A stretch of 64,000 bases of DNA from Pseudomonas benzenivorans (GTDB lineage Bacteria > Pseudomonadota > Gammaproteobacteria > Pseudomonadales > Pseudomonadaceae). This document shows positions 1-9,059 of the stretch, piece by piece (within the stretch, counting starts at the first letter, position 1; each line of letters begins with the position of its first letter). Both the position numbers and the translations under genes were made by a program. The stretch spans positions 124,001 to 188,000 of the forward strand of contig NZ_FNCT01000004.1 of NCBI RefSeq assembly GCF_900100495.1, given 5' to 3'. Below the pieces are notes generated by a model. It was not told the origin of the DNA and made no database searches. It saw nothing but the letters and a program-made list of their open reading frames with translations.

Positions 1-453
1 CGCGTGACCTTCCAGGTCGATGCCGACGGCCTGCTCAGTGTTGCCGCGCGCGAGTTGGCATCGGGCGTGGAGGCGAGCATTCAGGTCAAGCCGTCCTATG
101 GCTTGACCGATGGCGAGATCGCCCGCATGTTGCGCGATTCCTTCCAGAATGCCGGTGATGACAAGGCCGCCCGCGTGCTGCGTGAGCAGCAGGTGGACGC
201 GCAGCGCCTGCTCGAGGCCGTCGAGGCGGCGCTGCTGGCCGATGGCGAGCGGTTGCTGGAGGCCGGCGAGCGTCTGGCGATCGAGGCGCAGATGCAGCAG
301 TTGCGCGAATTGATGGAGGGGAGCGACGGTCTGGCCATCGAACAGCAGACCAAACGCTTGACCCAGGTGACCGATGCCTTCGCCGCTCGGCGCCTGGATG
401 CCACGGTCAAGGCCGCACTGGCTGGCCGCAGTCTTAACGAGATCGAGGAATAA
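1..453 (+). CDS. hscA: Fe-S chaperone HscA, C-terminal part (cut by window start)
   Basis: This is the last 150 codons of the Hsp70-type chaperone that, with HscB, helps move Fe-S clusters from IscU to apoproteins in the cytoplasm. The reading frame is open from base 1, so the ATPase domain lies outside the window. What is visible is the end of the beta-sandwich substrate-binding domain ([11 protein letters not shown], the Hsp70 signature) and the alpha-helical lid rich in Ala, Glu and Arg. The identity rests on that signature and on fdx starting 2 bases after its stop, followed by iscX, which is the standard isc operon tail. Generic DnaK is unlikely: DnaK normally ends in a Gly/Asp-rich tail, which is absent here. 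Confidence 0.93.
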   Translation, partial: RVTFQVDADGLLSVAARELASGVEASIQVKPSYGLTDGEIARMLRDSFQNAGDDKAARVLREQQVDAQRLLEAVEAALLADGERLLEAGERLAIEAQMQQLRELMEGSDGLAIEQQTKRLTQVTDAFAARRLDATVKAALAGRSLNEIEE

Positions 454-455
454 GC

Positions 456-794
456 ATGCCGCAGGTCATCTTTCTGCCCCACGCCGAGCATTGTCCAGAA
501 GGGGCGGTGATCGAAGCGCAGCCGGGCGAAACCGTGCTGGATGCCGCGCTGCGCAACGGTATCGACATCGAGCATGCCTGCGAGAAGTCCTGCGCCTGCA
601 CCACCTGCCACGTGGTGATTCGCGAGGGGTTCGACTCCATGGCGCCTTCCGATGAGCTGGAAGACGACATGCTGGACAAGGCCTGGGGCCTGGAGCCGCA
701 CTCGCGGTTGTCCTGCCAGGCGGTCGTCGACCAGCAGGACCTCGTGGTGGAAATCCCCAAATACACGATCAACCAGGTTTCCGAAGGTCACTGA
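456..794 (+). CDS. fdx: ISC-type [2Fe-2S] ferredoxin
   Basis: A 112-residue adrenodoxin-like ferredoxin that supplies electrons for Fe-S cluster assembly on IscU. The cluster ligands are visible as Cys42, Cys48 and Cys51 (C-x5-C-x2-C) and a distal Cys87, the vertebrate-type spacing; Cys46 is an extra cysteine in the loop. Length matches the Isc ferredoxin family (about 110 residues). The ATG lies 2 bases after the hscA stop, so translation is probably coupled. iscX follows after 23 bases, completing the operon end. Confidence 0.96.
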   Translation: MPQVIFLPHAEHCPEGAVIEAQPGETVLDAALRNGIDIEHACEKSCACTTCHVVIREGFDSMAPSDELEDDMLDKAWGLEPHSRLSCQAVVDQQDLVVEIPKYTINQVSEGH

Positions 795-817
795 GATCGC
801 CGTCGAAGGAGCAGGTC

Positions 818-1018
818 ATGAGTCTTAAATGGACCGATGTGTTGGAAATCGCCATTCAGCTGGCGGAAAGCAAGCCCGAGGTCGATCCGCGATTCGTCAA
901 TTTCGTCGACCTGCACCGCTGGGTGCTCGAACTGCCGGGGTTCTCCGACGATCCGCAGCGTGGTGGTGAGAAGGTGCTCGAGGCGATCCAGGCCGCGTGG
1001 ATCGAAGAGATCGATTGA
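818..1018 (+). CDS. iscX: Fe-S cluster assembly protein IscX
   Basis: A 66-residue acidic protein of the IscX/YfhJ family, which binds IscS and iron and modulates the rate of cluster assembly. The family's features are present: [17 protein letters not shown] at the start, the D-P-R-F-V-N-F-x-D-L segment, and the acidic C-terminus ending WIEEID. AAGGAG sits 10 bases before the ATG. It is the last gene of the isc operon; a stem-loop with a T-tract follows about 40 bases later. Confidence 0.95.
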   Translation: MSLKWTDVLEIAIQLAESKPEVDPRFVNFVDLHRWVLELPGFSDDPQRGGEKVLEAIQAAWIEEID

Positions 1019-1058
1019 ACAACGCGCCGCGCCGGCGCCGCCCTACGCATTTAACCGG

Positions 1059-1089
1059 AACCCGCGTATAATTCGCGGGTTTAATTTTT
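1059..1089 (+). terminator. Terminator of the isc operon
   Basis: A perfect 8-bp stem, AACCCGCG (1059-1066) and CGCGGGTT (1074-1081), with a 7-base loop TATAATT, then taattttt. It lies between iscX and ndk and fits a Rho-independent terminator. Its loop contains a TATAAT hexamer that may also serve as the ndk -10 box. Confidence 0.7.
1067..1072 (+). promoter_or_regulatory. Possible ndk -10 box inside terminator loop
   Basis: A perfect TATAAT hexamer 47 bases upstream of the ndk start codon. No convincing TTGACA-like -35 stands 16-18 bases upstream (the bases there read tacgca). The call therefore rests on the -10 match and on ndk needing its own promoter if the overlapping terminator works. 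Confidence 0.4.
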
Positions 1090-1118
1090 CGCTTTACTCA
1101 TCGTTTCTGGAGCTACAC

Positions 1119-1550
1119 ATGGCTGTTCAACGTACTTTCTCCATCATCAAGCCCGATGCCGTTGCCAAGAATGTCATTGGCGAGATCACCACTCGTTTCG
1201 AAAAAGCCGGCCTGCGCGTCGTGGCGTCGAAGATGGTGCAGCTGTCCGAGCGTGAAGCAGCCGGTTTCTACGCCGAGCACAGCGAGCGTGGCTTCTTCAA
1301 GGATCTGGTCGCCTTCATGACTTCCGGTCCGGTTATCGTTCAGGTGCTGGAAGGTGAAGACGCCGTTCTGAAGAACCGCGAACTGATGGGCGCCACCAAC
1401 CCGAAAGAAGCCGCTGCCGGCACCATTCGCGCCGACTTCGCCGTGTCCATCGACGAAAACGCCGTGCACGGTTCCGACTCCGAGGCCTCCGCGGCTCGCG
1501 AAATCGCCTACTTCTTCGCGGCCACCGAGGTCTGCGCGCGCATTCGCTAA
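1119..1550 (+). CDS. ndk: Nucleoside diphosphate kinase
   Basis: Transfers the gamma phosphate from ATP to other (d)NDPs through a phosphohistidine and so balances nucleotide pools. The 143-residue protein begins [15 protein letters not shown] and carries the active-site motif N-A-V-H-G-S-D-S with the phosphorylated His at 117; 143 residues is the normal bacterial length. The start at 1119 is preferred over upstream in-frame codons because it has TCTGGAG 8 bases upstream and gives the canonical N-terminus. rlmN follows after 24 bases and is probably co-transcribed. Confidence 0.97.
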   Translation: MAVQRTFSIIKPDAVAKNVIGEITTRFEKAGLRVVASKMVQLSEREAAGFYAEHSERGFFKDLVAFMTSGPVIVQVLEGEDAVLKNRELMGATNPKEAAAGTIRADFAVSIDENAVHGSDSEASAAREIAYFFAATEVCARIR

Positions 1551-1574
1551 GGCGAATGCTGCGAGGGTGAAGCC

Positions 1575-2723
1575 ATGACTGACGCTACCGGCAAAATCAA
1601 TCTGTTGGGCCTGACCCAGCCAGAAATGGAGCAGTTCTTCGAGCGTATCGGGGAAAAGCGCTTTCGTGCCGGCCAGGTGATGAAGTGGATTCACCACTTT
1701 GGCATCGATGATTTCGATGCCATGAGCAATGTCGGCAAGGCCTTGCGTGAAAAGCTCAAGGCCTGTGCCGAGATCCGCGGCCCGGAAGTGGTCAGCGAAG
1801 ATATTTCCACCGATGGCACGCGCAAGTGGGTGGTGCGGGTGGCGTCGGGTAGTTGCGTCGAGACCGTGTACATCCCGCAGGGCGGGCGAGGCACCCTTTG
1901 TGTGTCGTCGCAGGCCGGCTGTGCCCTGGATTGCAGTTTCTGCTCCACCGGCAAGCAGGGCTTCAACAGCGACCTGAGCGCCGCCGAGGTCATCGGCCAG
2001 GTGTGGATCGCCAACAAGTCCTTTGGCAGCGTGCCGGCGAAGATCGATCGCGCCATCACCAACGTGGTGATGATGGGCATGGGCGAGCCGTTGCTGAATT
2101 TCGACAACGTGGTCGCCGCCATGCAGATCATGATGGACGACCTCGGCTACGGCATTTCCAAGCGCAAGGTGACCCTGTCCACCTCGGGCGTGGTGCCGAT
2201 GATCGACAAGCTGGGCGAGGTCATCGACGTGTCGCTGGCGCTGTCGCTGCATGCGCCGAACGACGAGCTGCGCAACCAGTTGGTGCCGATCAACAAGAAG
2301 TACCCGCTACAGATGCTCCTGGCGGCCTGCAAGCGCTATGTCGCGCGACTCGGCGAGAAGCGCGTGCTGACCATCGAGTACACCCTGCTCAAGGATGTCA
2401 ACGATAAACCCGAGCATGCTGAGCAGATGATCGCACTTCTCGAAGATGTGCCTTGCAAGATCAACCTGATTCCGTTTAATCCCTTCCCCTTCTCGGGGTA
2501 CGAGCGGCCGAGCAACAATGCCATTCGCCGTTTCCAGGACCTGCTGCACAAAGCCGGGCACAATGTCACCGTGCGCACCACGCGCGGCGAGGACATCGAT
2601 GCGGCCTGCGGGCAGTTGGTCGGCCAGGTGATGGATCGTACCCGTCGTAGCGAGCGCTACATTGCCGTGCGTGAATTGAGTAGCGAGGCAGACACGCCGC
2701 GTTCCGCCGCCAATCGAACTTGA
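1575..2723 (+). CDS. rlmN: Dual-specificity 23S rRNA/tRNA A2503/A37 methyltransferase RlmN
   Basis: A radical-SAM enzyme that makes 2-methyladenosine at 23S rRNA A2503 and at tRNA A37. The 382-residue protein has the C-x3-C-x2-C cluster motif at Cys116, Cys120 and Cys123 (CALDCSFC) and the second catalytic Cys near residue 345 (DAACGQL), which is methylated in the mechanism. The [16 protein letters not shown]-binding segment is present. It sits between ndk and pilF as in other pseudomonads. The C-terminal tail after about 365 is poorly conserved, as is usual. Confidence 0.96.
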   Translation: MTDATGKINLLGLTQPEMEQFFERIGEKRFRAGQVMKWIHHFGIDDFDAMSNVGKALREKLKACAEIRGPEVVSEDISTDGTRKWVVRVASGSCVETVYIPQGGRGTLCVSSQAGCALDCSFCSTGKQGFNSDLSAAEVIGQVWIANKSFGSVPAKIDRAITNVVMMGMGEPLLNFDNVVAAMQIMMDDLGYGISKRKVTLSTSGVVPMIDKLGEVIDVSLALSLHAPNDELRNQLVPINKKYPLQMLLAACKRYVARLGEKRVLTIEYTLLKDVNDKPEHAEQMIALLEDVPCKINLIPFNPFPFSGYERPSNNAIRRFQDLLHKAGHNVTVRTTRGEDIDAACGQLVGQVMDRTRRSERYIAVRELSSEADTPRSAANRT

Positions 2724-2736
2724 AGAGAGGATATCC

Positions 2737-3495
2737 ATGACCCTGCGCCCAGCGCTGTTCTTGTTAATCGCCGGCCTGGTAGCCGGCTGTGTGTCGACTG
2801 GCGATGTCGACCCGATGAGAACCGGCAAGGGGCGTGACGAGGCGCGTGATGCCTATATCCAGCTGGGCATCGGTTATATGCAACAGGGGGCCAGCGAGCG
2901 CGCCAAGGTCCCGTTGAAGAAAGCCCTCGAGCTCGATCCAACCAGCGCCGATGCAAATGCCGCCTTGGCCTTGGTGTTCCAGATCGAAATGGAGCCTGAA
3001 CTGGCCGACGAGCACTTTCGCAAAGCCTTGTCGCAACGCGGCGACGACCCCCGGTTGCTGAATAACTACGGCAGTTTCCTGTTCGAACAGAAGCGTTACG
3101 AGGAAGCGTTCGCGCGCTATCAGCAAGCCGCTCAGGACAATCTTTACCCCGAGCGTTCGCGGGTGTTCGAGAACCTCGGCCTGACCGCGATGAAGCTCAA
3201 TCGACGGGAGCAGGCGAAAGGCTTTTTCGAGCGTTCCCTGCGTCTGAACAGCCGGCAGCCGCGCGCGCTGCTGGAATTGGCGCTGATCTCCTACGAGGAC
3301 AAGGACTACGTGGCGGCCCGCCGTTATTACGACGGCTACAGCAAGTTGGCCGAACAGAGTGCCCGCAGCCTGTTGCTGGGGGCGCGCCTGGCAACGATCT
3401 TCGAGGATCGCAACCAGGCCGCCAGCCTCGGCCTGCAATTGAAGCGTCTCTATCCCGGTACGCCGGAATATCAGCAATACCTGTCGGAGCAATGA
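2737..3495 (+). CDS. pilF: Type IV pilus pilotin lipoprotein PilF (TPR)
   Basis: An outer-membrane lipoprotein of TPR repeats that targets and assembles the PilQ secretin for type IV pili. The 252-residue sequence opens with a signal peptide and lipobox LVAGC (lipidated Cys18). About six TPR units follow, from roughly residue 35 to 240, for example the stretch with Y-I-Q-L-G-I-G-Y-M-Q-Q-G. In Pseudomonas pilF sits in this ndk-rlmN-pilF-rodZ neighbourhood, far from pilQ. Its stop overlaps the rodZ start (ATGATG), indicating translational coupling. Confidence 0.93.
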   Translation: MTLRPALFLLIAGLVAGCVSTGDVDPMRTGKGRDEARDAYIQLGIGYMQQGASERAKVPLKKALELDPTSADANAALALVFQIEMEPELADEHFRKALSQRGDDPRLLNNYGSFLFEQKRYEEAFARYQQAAQDNLYPERSRVFENLGLTAMKLNRREQAKGFFERSLRLNSRQPRALLELALISYEDKDYVAARRYYDGYSKLAEQSARSLLLGARLATIFEDRNQAASLGLQLKRLYPGTPEYQQYLSEQ

Positions 3496-4499
3496 TGAAA
3501 GCGGCGCATTCTGAAGTCGAAACGGTCCAGCGCGTCAATCCCGGTGATTCCCTGCGCCAGGCCCGCGAAGGCAGGGGCTGGGAGATCGCCGAGGTGGCGA
3601 CCCAGCTCAACCTGACGCCACAGCGCCTGAGCCAGATCGAGGCGGGGGCTTTCGATCAGTTGCCAGGGCACACCTTCGCCCGCGGTTACATTCGCGCGTA
3701 CGCCAAATTGCTGGGCATGGATCAGAGCCGTCTGGTACTGGAGTTCGATCAGTTCACCGGCAGCAATGCGGTGGGCAGCAACGTGCAGAGCCTGGGGCGC
3801 ATCGAGGAGCCGGTGCGTTATTCGCAGAGTGTCCTGCGGCTGGTCAGCTTCGCGCTGCTGGTGGCATTGGCCGGGGTCGGTTTTTACTGGTGGCAGGAGC
3901 AAGCCGGGCGGCATGTCGATGAGTCGGCTGCAATTGGCATCGAGCATGTCGAAGTGGAAGGTGCCGATGGCACCACGCAGATCCATCCGTTGGACGAACT
4001 CGAGGATCAGGCGGTGCTGGCGGCCCAGGACGGGGCCGAGCTGAGCCTGCCGAGCCCCTCCGCCGAGGCGCCGGCGCAGCCCGCCTCCGAACCCGAGCCC
4101 GAGCCGGCAGTAGCGGCTACGCCCGCGCCGGTCGAGGCGCAAGCGCCGGCGGATACCCGCGTTGCCCCGGAGCAGACCGCTCCCGCCGAACCGGCCGTCA
4201 CCGTTGCCGCTGCCCCGGCCGCCAGCCCGGCCGCGCCGGCGCAGGCCGCTGTCGGCGAGGGCATGGTGCGGGTAACCTTTACCGCCGACTGCTGGACCCA
4301 ACTCACCGATGCCAATGGCAAGGTCCTGTTCAGTGCGCTGAAGCGCGGCGGCGAAAGCCTGGAACTGGCCGGCAAGGCGCCCCTGGAGCTGCGTCTGGGC
4401 TTCGCCCGTGGGGCGCAGGTGAGCTACAACGGCGAGGCCATCGATGTTTCGCCCTTTACCAGCGGCGAAACCGCACGCGTGAAGCTAGGTAGCCAGTAA
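3492..4499 (+). CDS. rodZ: Cytoskeletal adaptor RodZ
   Basis: A single-pass membrane protein that links MreB filaments to the peptidoglycan elongation machinery. In the 335 residues: an N-terminal helix-turn-helix domain of the HTH_25 type (about 17-85, [20 protein letters not shown]), a membrane helix at about 115-133, then a long Pro/Ala/Glu-rich periplasmic linker (about 170-255). A C-terminal DUF4115 beta-domain with [11 protein letters not shown] follows. The start overlaps the pilF stop; a second Met follows immediately. ispG begins one base after its stop. Confidence 0.94.
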   Translation: MMKAAHSEVETVQRVNPGDSLRQAREGRGWEIAEVATQLNLTPQRLSQIEAGAFDQLPGHTFARGYIRAYAKLLGMDQSRLVLEFDQFTGSNAVGSNVQSLGRIEEPVRYSQSVLRLVSFALLVALAGVGFYWWQEQAGRHVDESAAIGIEHVEVEGADGTTQIHPLDELEDQAVLAAQDGAELSLPSPSAEAPAQPASEPEPEPAVAATPAPVEAQAPADTRVAPEQTAPAEPAVTVAAAPAASPAAPAQAAVGEGMVRVTFTADCWTQLTDANGKVLFSALKRGGESLELAGKAPLELRLGFARGAQVSYNGEAIDVSPFTSGETARVKLGSQ

Positions 4500-4500
4500 G

Positions 4501-5613
4501 ATGCATTGCGAATCACCGATCAAGCGTCGCCCGACGCGAAAAATCTGGGTCGGCTCGGTGCCGGTGGGGGGCGATGCGCCCATCGCCGTGCAGAGCATGA
4601 CCAACACCGATACCAACGATGTGGCGGCTACTGTCGCGCAGATCCGCCGTCTGCAAGACGCCGGAGCCGACATCGTGCGGGTTTCGGTGCCGGACATGGA
4701 TGCCGCCGAAGCCTTCGGCAAGATCAAGCAGCAGGTCAGCCTGCCGCTGGTCGCCGACATCCACTTCGATTACCAGATCGCCCTGCGCGTGGCCGAGCTG
4801 GGGGTCGATTGCCTGCGCATCAATCCCGGCAATATCGGTCGTGAGGACCGCGTCCGGGCGGTGGTCGAGGCCGCGCGCGACAGGGGCATACCGATCCGTA
4901 TCGGGGTCAACGCCGGCTCCCTGGAAAAAGACCTGCAGAAGAAGTACGGCGAACCGACCCCGGAGGCTCTGGTCGAGTCGGCGCTGCGCCATGTCGAGCA
5001 CCTCGACCGGCTGAACTTTCCGGACTTCAAGGTCAGCGTCAAGGCCTCCGACGTGTTCATGGCGGTCGAGGCCTACCGCCTGCTGGCCAAGCAGATCGAA
5101 CAACCGCTGCACCTGGGCATCACCGAAGCCGGCGGCCTGCGTTCCGGCACGGTGAAGTCGGCGGTGGGGCTGGGCATGCTGCTGGCCGAGGGCATCGGTG
5201 ACACCATCCGCATCTCCCTGGCCGCCGACCCGGTCGAGGAGATCAAGGTCGGCTTCGACATCCTCAAATCGCTGCGCCTGCGTTCCCGGGGCATCAACTT
5301 CATCGCCTGCCCGAGTTGTTCGCGACAGAACTTCGACGTGGTCAAGACCATGAACGAGCTGGAGTCCCGCGTCGAAGACCTGCTGGTGCCACTCGACGTG
5401 GCGGTGATCGGCTGCGTGGTCAACGGCCCGGGCGAAGCCAAGGAGGCGCATATCGGCCTCACCGGCGGTACGCCGAACAACCTGATCTACATCGACGGCA
5501 AGCCGGCGCAGAAACTGGGCAACGACAACCTGGTGGACGAGCTGGAAAAACTGATTCGCCAGAAAGCGGCCGAGAAGGTCGCTGCCGATGCGGCGCTGAT
5601 CGTCCGCAGCTGA
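4501..5613 (+). CDS. ispG: 4-hydroxy-3-methylbut-2-enyl diphosphate synthase IspG
   Basis: A [4Fe-4S] enzyme that converts methylerythritol cyclodiphosphate to HMBPP in the MEP isoprenoid pathway. The 370-residue protein starts [18 protein letters not shown] and has an N-terminal TIM-barrel domain. The C-terminal ferredoxin-reductase-like domain contains the cluster cysteines in I-A-C-P-S-C-S-R and G-C-V-V-N-G-P-G-E. Length and motifs match the bacterial two-domain GcpE/IspG type. The ATG is one base after the rodZ stop. A 199-bp intergenic repeat element separates it from hisS. Confidence 0.97.
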   Translation: MHCESPIKRRPTRKIWVGSVPVGGDAPIAVQSMTNTDTNDVAATVAQIRRLQDAGADIVRVSVPDMDAAEAFGKIKQQVSLPLVADIHFDYQIALRVAELGVDCLRINPGNIGREDRVRAVVEAARDRGIPIRIGVNAGSLEKDLQKKYGEPTPEALVESALRHVEHLDRLNFPDFKVSVKASDVFMAVEAYRLLAKQIEQPLHLGITEAGGLRSGTVKSAVGLGMLLAEGIGDTIRISLAADPVEEIKVGFDILKSLRLRSRGINFIACPSCSRQNFDVVKTMNELESRVEDLLVPLDVAVIGCVVNGPGEAKEAHIGLTGGTPNNLIYIDGKPAQKLGNDNLVDELEKLIRQKAAEKVAADAALIVRS

Positions 5614-5619
5614 TACCCC

Positions 5620-5818
5620 AAACCTGTTCTCAGCGCGTCGCGAGCGCAGGTTAGGCAAGGAAAAAACTGGCGCAACGCAGCAACGCGGAGTAACAGCCGA
5701 AGGCTGGCCCGCAGGGCGAGCGAAGCGAGTAAAAAGCGCAGTTTACAACTGTAAATGAGCATTTCGAGCCTGTTGCTGACGCAGCATAAGCAAGCGCAGC
5801 AGCGTTGAGAGCAGGTTT
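5620..5818. repeat. Intergenic inverted-terminus element, copy A (199 bp)
   Basis: Fills nearly the whole ispG-hisS gap. Its ends are imperfect inverted repeats: AAACCTGTTCTCAGCGC at 5620-5636 against the reverse complement of 5802-5818 (15 of 17 match). Near its middle (about 5736-5770) is a core reading agtttacaactgtaaatgagc, which recurs almost exactly in the element at 50659-50803. A related core occurs at 23831-23945 in the other orientation. No coding potential is apparent. Its right end abuts the hisS ribosome-binding region (AAGGA). Confidence 0.75.
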
Positions 5819-5830
5819 TAAGGATTCTTT

Positions 5831-7120
5831 GTGAGCAAGACATTACAAGCCATTCGTGGCATGAACGACATCCTGCCCGAGCAGACCCCGCTTTGGCGTT
5901 ACTTCGAAGACAGCGTGGCGCGCCTGCTGGATGGCTACGGCTACCGGCAGATCCGCATGCCGATCGTCGAGTTCACCGAGCTGTTCAAGCGTTCGATCGG
6001 TGAAGTCACCGATATCGTCGAAAAAGAGATGTACACCTTCGAGGATCGCAACGGCGACTCCCTGACCTTGCGCCCGGAAGGTACCGCGGCCTGCGTGCGC
6101 GCCGTGCTCGAACATGGCCTGGCCGGTGGCGGGCAAACCCAGAAACTCTGGTACATCGGCCCGATGTTCCGCCACGAGCGGCCGCAGAAAGGCCGTTACC
6201 GCCAGTTCCACCAGATCGGCGTGGAAGTGTTCAACATCGACGGTCCGGACATCGATGCCGAGCTGATCGTGCTGACCTGGCGCCTCTGGGGCCTGCTCGG
6301 TATTCGTGACGCGCTGAGCCTGGAACTGAACAGCCTGGGCACCAGCGCGGCGCGCGCGGTCTACCGCGACGCCTTGGTCGAGTACCTCACGGCCCGTGCC
6401 GACCAACTCGACGAGGACAGCCGGCGCCGCCTGAGCAGCAACCCGCTGCGCGTGCTCGACAGCAAGGTGCCGGAAACCCAGGCGTTGCTGGCCGATGCGC
6501 CGAAGCTGGCGGACTATCTGGACGAGGAGTCGCGCAGCCACTTCGAGGGCTTGAAGGCGCGTCTGGATGCCGCCGGCATTCCCTATGTGCTCAATCCCAA
6601 GCTGGTACGCGGCCTGGATTACTACAGCAAGACCGTGTTCGAGTGGGTCACCGACCAGCTCGGCGCCCAGGGCACCGTCTGCGCCGGCGGCCGCTACGAT
6701 GGCCTGGTCGAGCAGATGGGCGGCAAGCCGACGCCGGGCGTGGGCTTTGCCATGGGTATCGAACGCCTGGTGTTGTTGCTCGAAACCCTGGATAAGGTGC
6801 CGGCGCAGATCGCCCGCCAGGTCGACGTCTACCTGTGCGCCTTTGGCGAACCGGCGGAACTGGCTGCCCTGACCCTGGCCGAGCGTTTGCGCGATCAGTT
6901 GCCCGGACTGCGCCTGCAGGTCAATGCGGGGGGCGGCAGCTTCAAGAGCCAGTTGAAGAAGGCCGACAAGAGCGGCGCACTCTACGCGCTGGTCTTGGGT
7001 GAAGACGAACTGGCCCGGCAAGTGGTAGGTTGCAAGCCGCTGCGCGACCAGGGCGACCAACAAAGCATCGCCTGGGAGGCTCTAGCCGAGCGTCTGGCAC
7101 TCTGCCTCGAGCAGGCTTAA
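5831..7120 (+). CDS. hisS: Histidyl-tRNA synthetase
   Basis: A class II aminoacyl-tRNA synthetase that charges tRNA-His. The 429 residues include motif 1 (R-G-M-N-D-I-L-P), motif 2 ([16 protein letters not shown]) and the histidine motifs L-V-R-G-L-D-Y-Y and A-G-G-R-Y-D-G-L. Motif 3 ([11 protein letters not shown]) and a C-terminal anticodon-binding domain from about 325 complete it. The start codon is GTG at 5831 with TAAGGA 6-11 bases upstream; there is no better upstream start. Confidence 0.97.
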   Translation: MSKTLQAIRGMNDILPEQTPLWRYFEDSVARLLDGYGYRQIRMPIVEFTELFKRSIGEVTDIVEKEMYTFEDRNGDSLTLRPEGTAACVRAVLEHGLAGGGQTQKLWYIGPMFRHERPQKGRYRQFHQIGVEVFNIDGPDIDAELIVLTWRLWGLLGIRDALSLELNSLGTSAARAVYRDALVEYLTARADQLDEDSRRRLSSNPLRVLDSKVPETQALLADAPKLADYLDEESRSHFEGLKARLDAAGIPYVLNPKLVRGLDYYSKTVFEWVTDQLGAQGTVCAGGRYDGLVEQMGGKPTPGVGFAMGIERLVLLLETLDKVPAQIARQVDVYLCAFGEPAELAALTLAERLRDQLPGLRLQVNAGGGSFKSQLKKADKSGALYALVLGEDELARQVVGCKPLRDQGDQQSIAWEALAERLALCLEQA

Positions 7121-7146
7121 GCGATTTAGCGAATAGGAGTATTGGG

Positions 7147-7791
7147 GTGGTTTCGCGTACCGAAGAAGAAGAGCTGGCGGTAATCAAGGATTGGTGGCAG
7201 CGCAACGGCAAGCCGCTGCTCACCGGCAGCGCCCTGGCGCTGGTCGTGGTGTTCGGCTGGCAGGGCTGGCAGAAGTACCAGACCAGTCAGTCCGCGGGAG
7301 CTTCGCAGCTCTATCAGCAGTTGCTGGAAACCGCGCTGAACCCCAGCGGGCAGCCCGATGCGGCCAAGGTCGCCGAATTGGCCAACCGGCTCAAGAGCGA
7401 TTTCGCCGATAGCCATTACGCCCAGTACGGCAGCCTGTTCGTCGCCAAGGTGGCGGTCGAGTCCGGCAAGCTGGAGGATGCCGCGGCCGAGTTGCAAGCG
7501 ATCGTCGACAAGCCGGTGGACGCTACCCTGGGGGAGCTGGCCCGTCAGCGTCTGGCGCGCGTGTTGGCCGCCGAGGAAAAAACCGAAGAGGCGCTCAAGC
7601 TGCTCGAAGGTGAGGTCGATCAGGCCTATCTGGCCAGCCGCGAGGAACTCAAGGGCGACCTGCTGGTGCGCCTGGGCCGCAGCGACGACGCGCATGCCGC
7701 TTATCTGAAGGCCAAGGCGGCACTCGCCGAAGATGCCGCCGTGGGCGGTTTGCAAATGAAGCTCGACGACCTGGCGAAAGGGGATGCGTGA
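7147..7791 (+). CDS. YfgM-like ancillary SecYEG translocon / TPR membrane protein
   Basis: A 214-residue inner-membrane protein of the YfgM/DUF2133 family, in which E. coli YfgM associates with SecYEG and periplasmic chaperones. The N-terminus VSRTEEEELAVIKDWWQRNG is cytoplasmic, residues about 22-40 form one membrane helix, and the rest is periplasmic with TPR-like helical pairs (Q-R-L-A-R-V-L-A-A-E). I chose the GTG at 7147 because it yields this family N-terminus and has GGAG 10 bases upstream. Upstream in-frame codons run back through the end of hisS. The hisS-yfgM-bamB-der order is classic. Confidence 0.9.
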   Translation: MVSRTEEEELAVIKDWWQRNGKPLLTGSALALVVVFGWQGWQKYQTSQSAGASQLYQQLLETALNPSGQPDAAKVAELANRLKSDFADSHYAQYGSLFVAKVAVESGKLEDAAAELQAIVDKPVDATLGELARQRLARVLAAEEKTEEALKLLEGEVDQAYLASREELKGDLLVRLGRSDDAHAAYLKAKAALAEDAAVGGLQMKLDDLAKGDA

Positions 7792-7792
7792 C

Positions 7793-8935
7793 GTGATGCG
7801 CTGGAAGAATGCCGCACTGCTGGCCCTGGCCGTTCTGGTCGTTGGCTGCAGCAGCAATAGCAAGAAGGAACTGCCACCGGCCGAGCTGCCCGACTTCGAA
7901 GAAGAGGTGGTGCTGGAGAAGGAGTGGAGCCGCTCGATTGGCGAAGGCCAGGGCGAAACCTTCAACATGCTGGTGCCCGCCGTCGATGGTGAGCAGATCT
8001 ATGCCGCCGACGTCGAAGGCCTGGTCATGGCCCTCGACCGCACGAGCGGCGAGGTGCTCTGGAAGCAGGATCTCGAGGCGCCGGTATCCGGTGCGGTCGG
8101 CGCCGGTTACGGCCTGGTCCTGCTCGGCACCCTCAAGGGCGAGGTGATCGCCCTGGACGCCGGCTCCGGTGAGGAAAAATGGCGCGCACGGGTGACCAGC
8201 GAAGTGTTGGCGGCGCCCGCGATCAACGGCGACGTGGTACTGGTACAGACCCAGGACGACCGCCTGATCGCATTGGATGCCGCGACTGGTAGCCAGCGCT
8301 GGATCTTCGAGAACACGCCGGCGGTATTGACCCTGCGTGGCACCGGTAGTCCGGTGCTGACCAACCGCCTGGCCATCGCCGGCTTGTCCAGCGGCAAGGT
8401 CATCGCCCTCGATGCGCAGCGCGGCCTGCCGGTATGGGAGCAGCGTGTGGCGATCCCGCAGGGGCGTTCCGAGTTGGATCGGGTGGTGGACATCGACGGC
8501 GGTCTGCTGCTCTCCGGCGGCACCCTGTATGCGATCAGCTACCAGGGCCGCGTCGCCGCGCTGGAGCTGGAAAGCGGACGGATACTCTGGCAACGCGAAG
8601 CCTCCAGCTCGGTGGGTGTGGCCCAGGGTTTCGGCAACGTCTATGTCAGCCTGGCCAACGGCACCGTCGAAGGTATCGACGAGCGTTCCGCCTCGGCACT
8701 CTGGAGCAACGATGCCCTGGCGCGTCGCCAGCTGTCGGCCCCGGAGGTGTTCTCCAGCTATGTGGCGCTCGGTGACCTGGAAGGCTACCTGCACCTGATC
8801 AGCCAGGTGGATGGCCGCTTCGTCGGCCGCGCGCGCATCGACAGCGATGGCCTGCGCGCCCGTCCGCTGGTGGTCGGCGACTGGTTGTATGCCTTCGGCA
8901 ACGGCGGCAAGCTGGTGGCGCTGACCATCCGCTGA
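7793..8935 (+). CDS. bamB: Outer membrane assembly lipoprotein BamB
   Basis: A lipoprotein subunit of the BAM complex that helps insert beta-barrel proteins in the outer membrane. The N-terminus has a signal peptide with lipobox VVGC, followed by SSNSKKELPPAEL. The body is an eight-bladed PQQ-like propeller, recognisable from repeated G-x-V-x-A-L-D-x-x-x-G-x-x-x-W units. The GTG at 7793 gives 380 residues and lies 9 bases after AAAGGGG; ATG at 7784 (383 residues) or 7796 are alternatives. It overlaps the end of the yfgM-like gene, implying coupling. Confidence 0.95.
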   Translation: MMRWKNAALLALAVLVVGCSSNSKKELPPAELPDFEEEVVLEKEWSRSIGEGQGETFNMLVPAVDGEQIYAADVEGLVMALDRTSGEVLWKQDLEAPVSGAVGAGYGLVLLGTLKGEVIALDAGSGEEKWRARVTSEVLAAPAINGDVVLVQTQDDRLIALDAATGSQRWIFENTPAVLTLRGTGSPVLTNRLAIAGLSSGKVIALDAQRGLPVWEQRVAIPQGRSELDRVVDIDGGLLLSGGTLYAISYQGRVAALELESGRILWQREASSSVGVAQGFGNVYVSLANGTVEGIDERSASALWSNDALARRQLSAPEVFSSYVALGDLEGYLHLISQVDGRFVGRARIDSDGLRARPLVVGDWLYAFGNGGKLVALTIR

Positions 8936-8948
8936 CAGCTTTGGCTAT

Positions 8949-8978
8949 GCTGCAGGGCATCCGCGGACGTCCTGCAGC
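8949..8978. repeat. Inverted repeat downstream of bamB
   Basis: GCTGCAGG (8949-8956) is exactly complementary to CCTGCAGC (8971-8978) with a 14-base loop. No T-tract follows. It may be an mRNA 3'-end stabiliser or part of the transcription stop completed by the next hairpin. Confidence 0.4.
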
Positions 8979-9003
8979 GATACCGATAGCGCGATAAATT
9001 CCG

Positions 9004-9037
9004 GCCGCTGCCCCTGCAGCGGCTTTTGTATTTTTTG
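9004..9037 (+). terminator. Terminator between bamB and der
   Basis: Stem GCCGCTG (9004-9010) and CAGCGGC (9017-9023) followed by ttttgtatttttt. This is a good Rho-independent terminator ending the hisS-yfgM-bamB unit 23 bases before the der start. Confidence 0.75.
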
Positions 9038-9059
9038 AAATAACGAAGTGGAGAGCCTA

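Noticed and set aside
4007-4375. Antisense frame rich in Ala/Gly/Ser opposite rodZ
   Set aside because: It is the complement of the Pro/Ala/Glu-rich RodZ linker, a low-complexity artefact.
5620-5818. An insertion sequence or MITE with standard terminal repeats
   Set aside because: No transposase gene, no clear target duplication at the ends, and the terminal sequences differ from those of the related copy at 50659-50803.
5614-5830. A possible small RNA gene or tRNA in the ispG-hisS gap
   Set aside because: No tRNA cloverleaf with a TTC loop (gttcgaatc-type) could be placed; the structure is explained by the inverted-terminus repeat.
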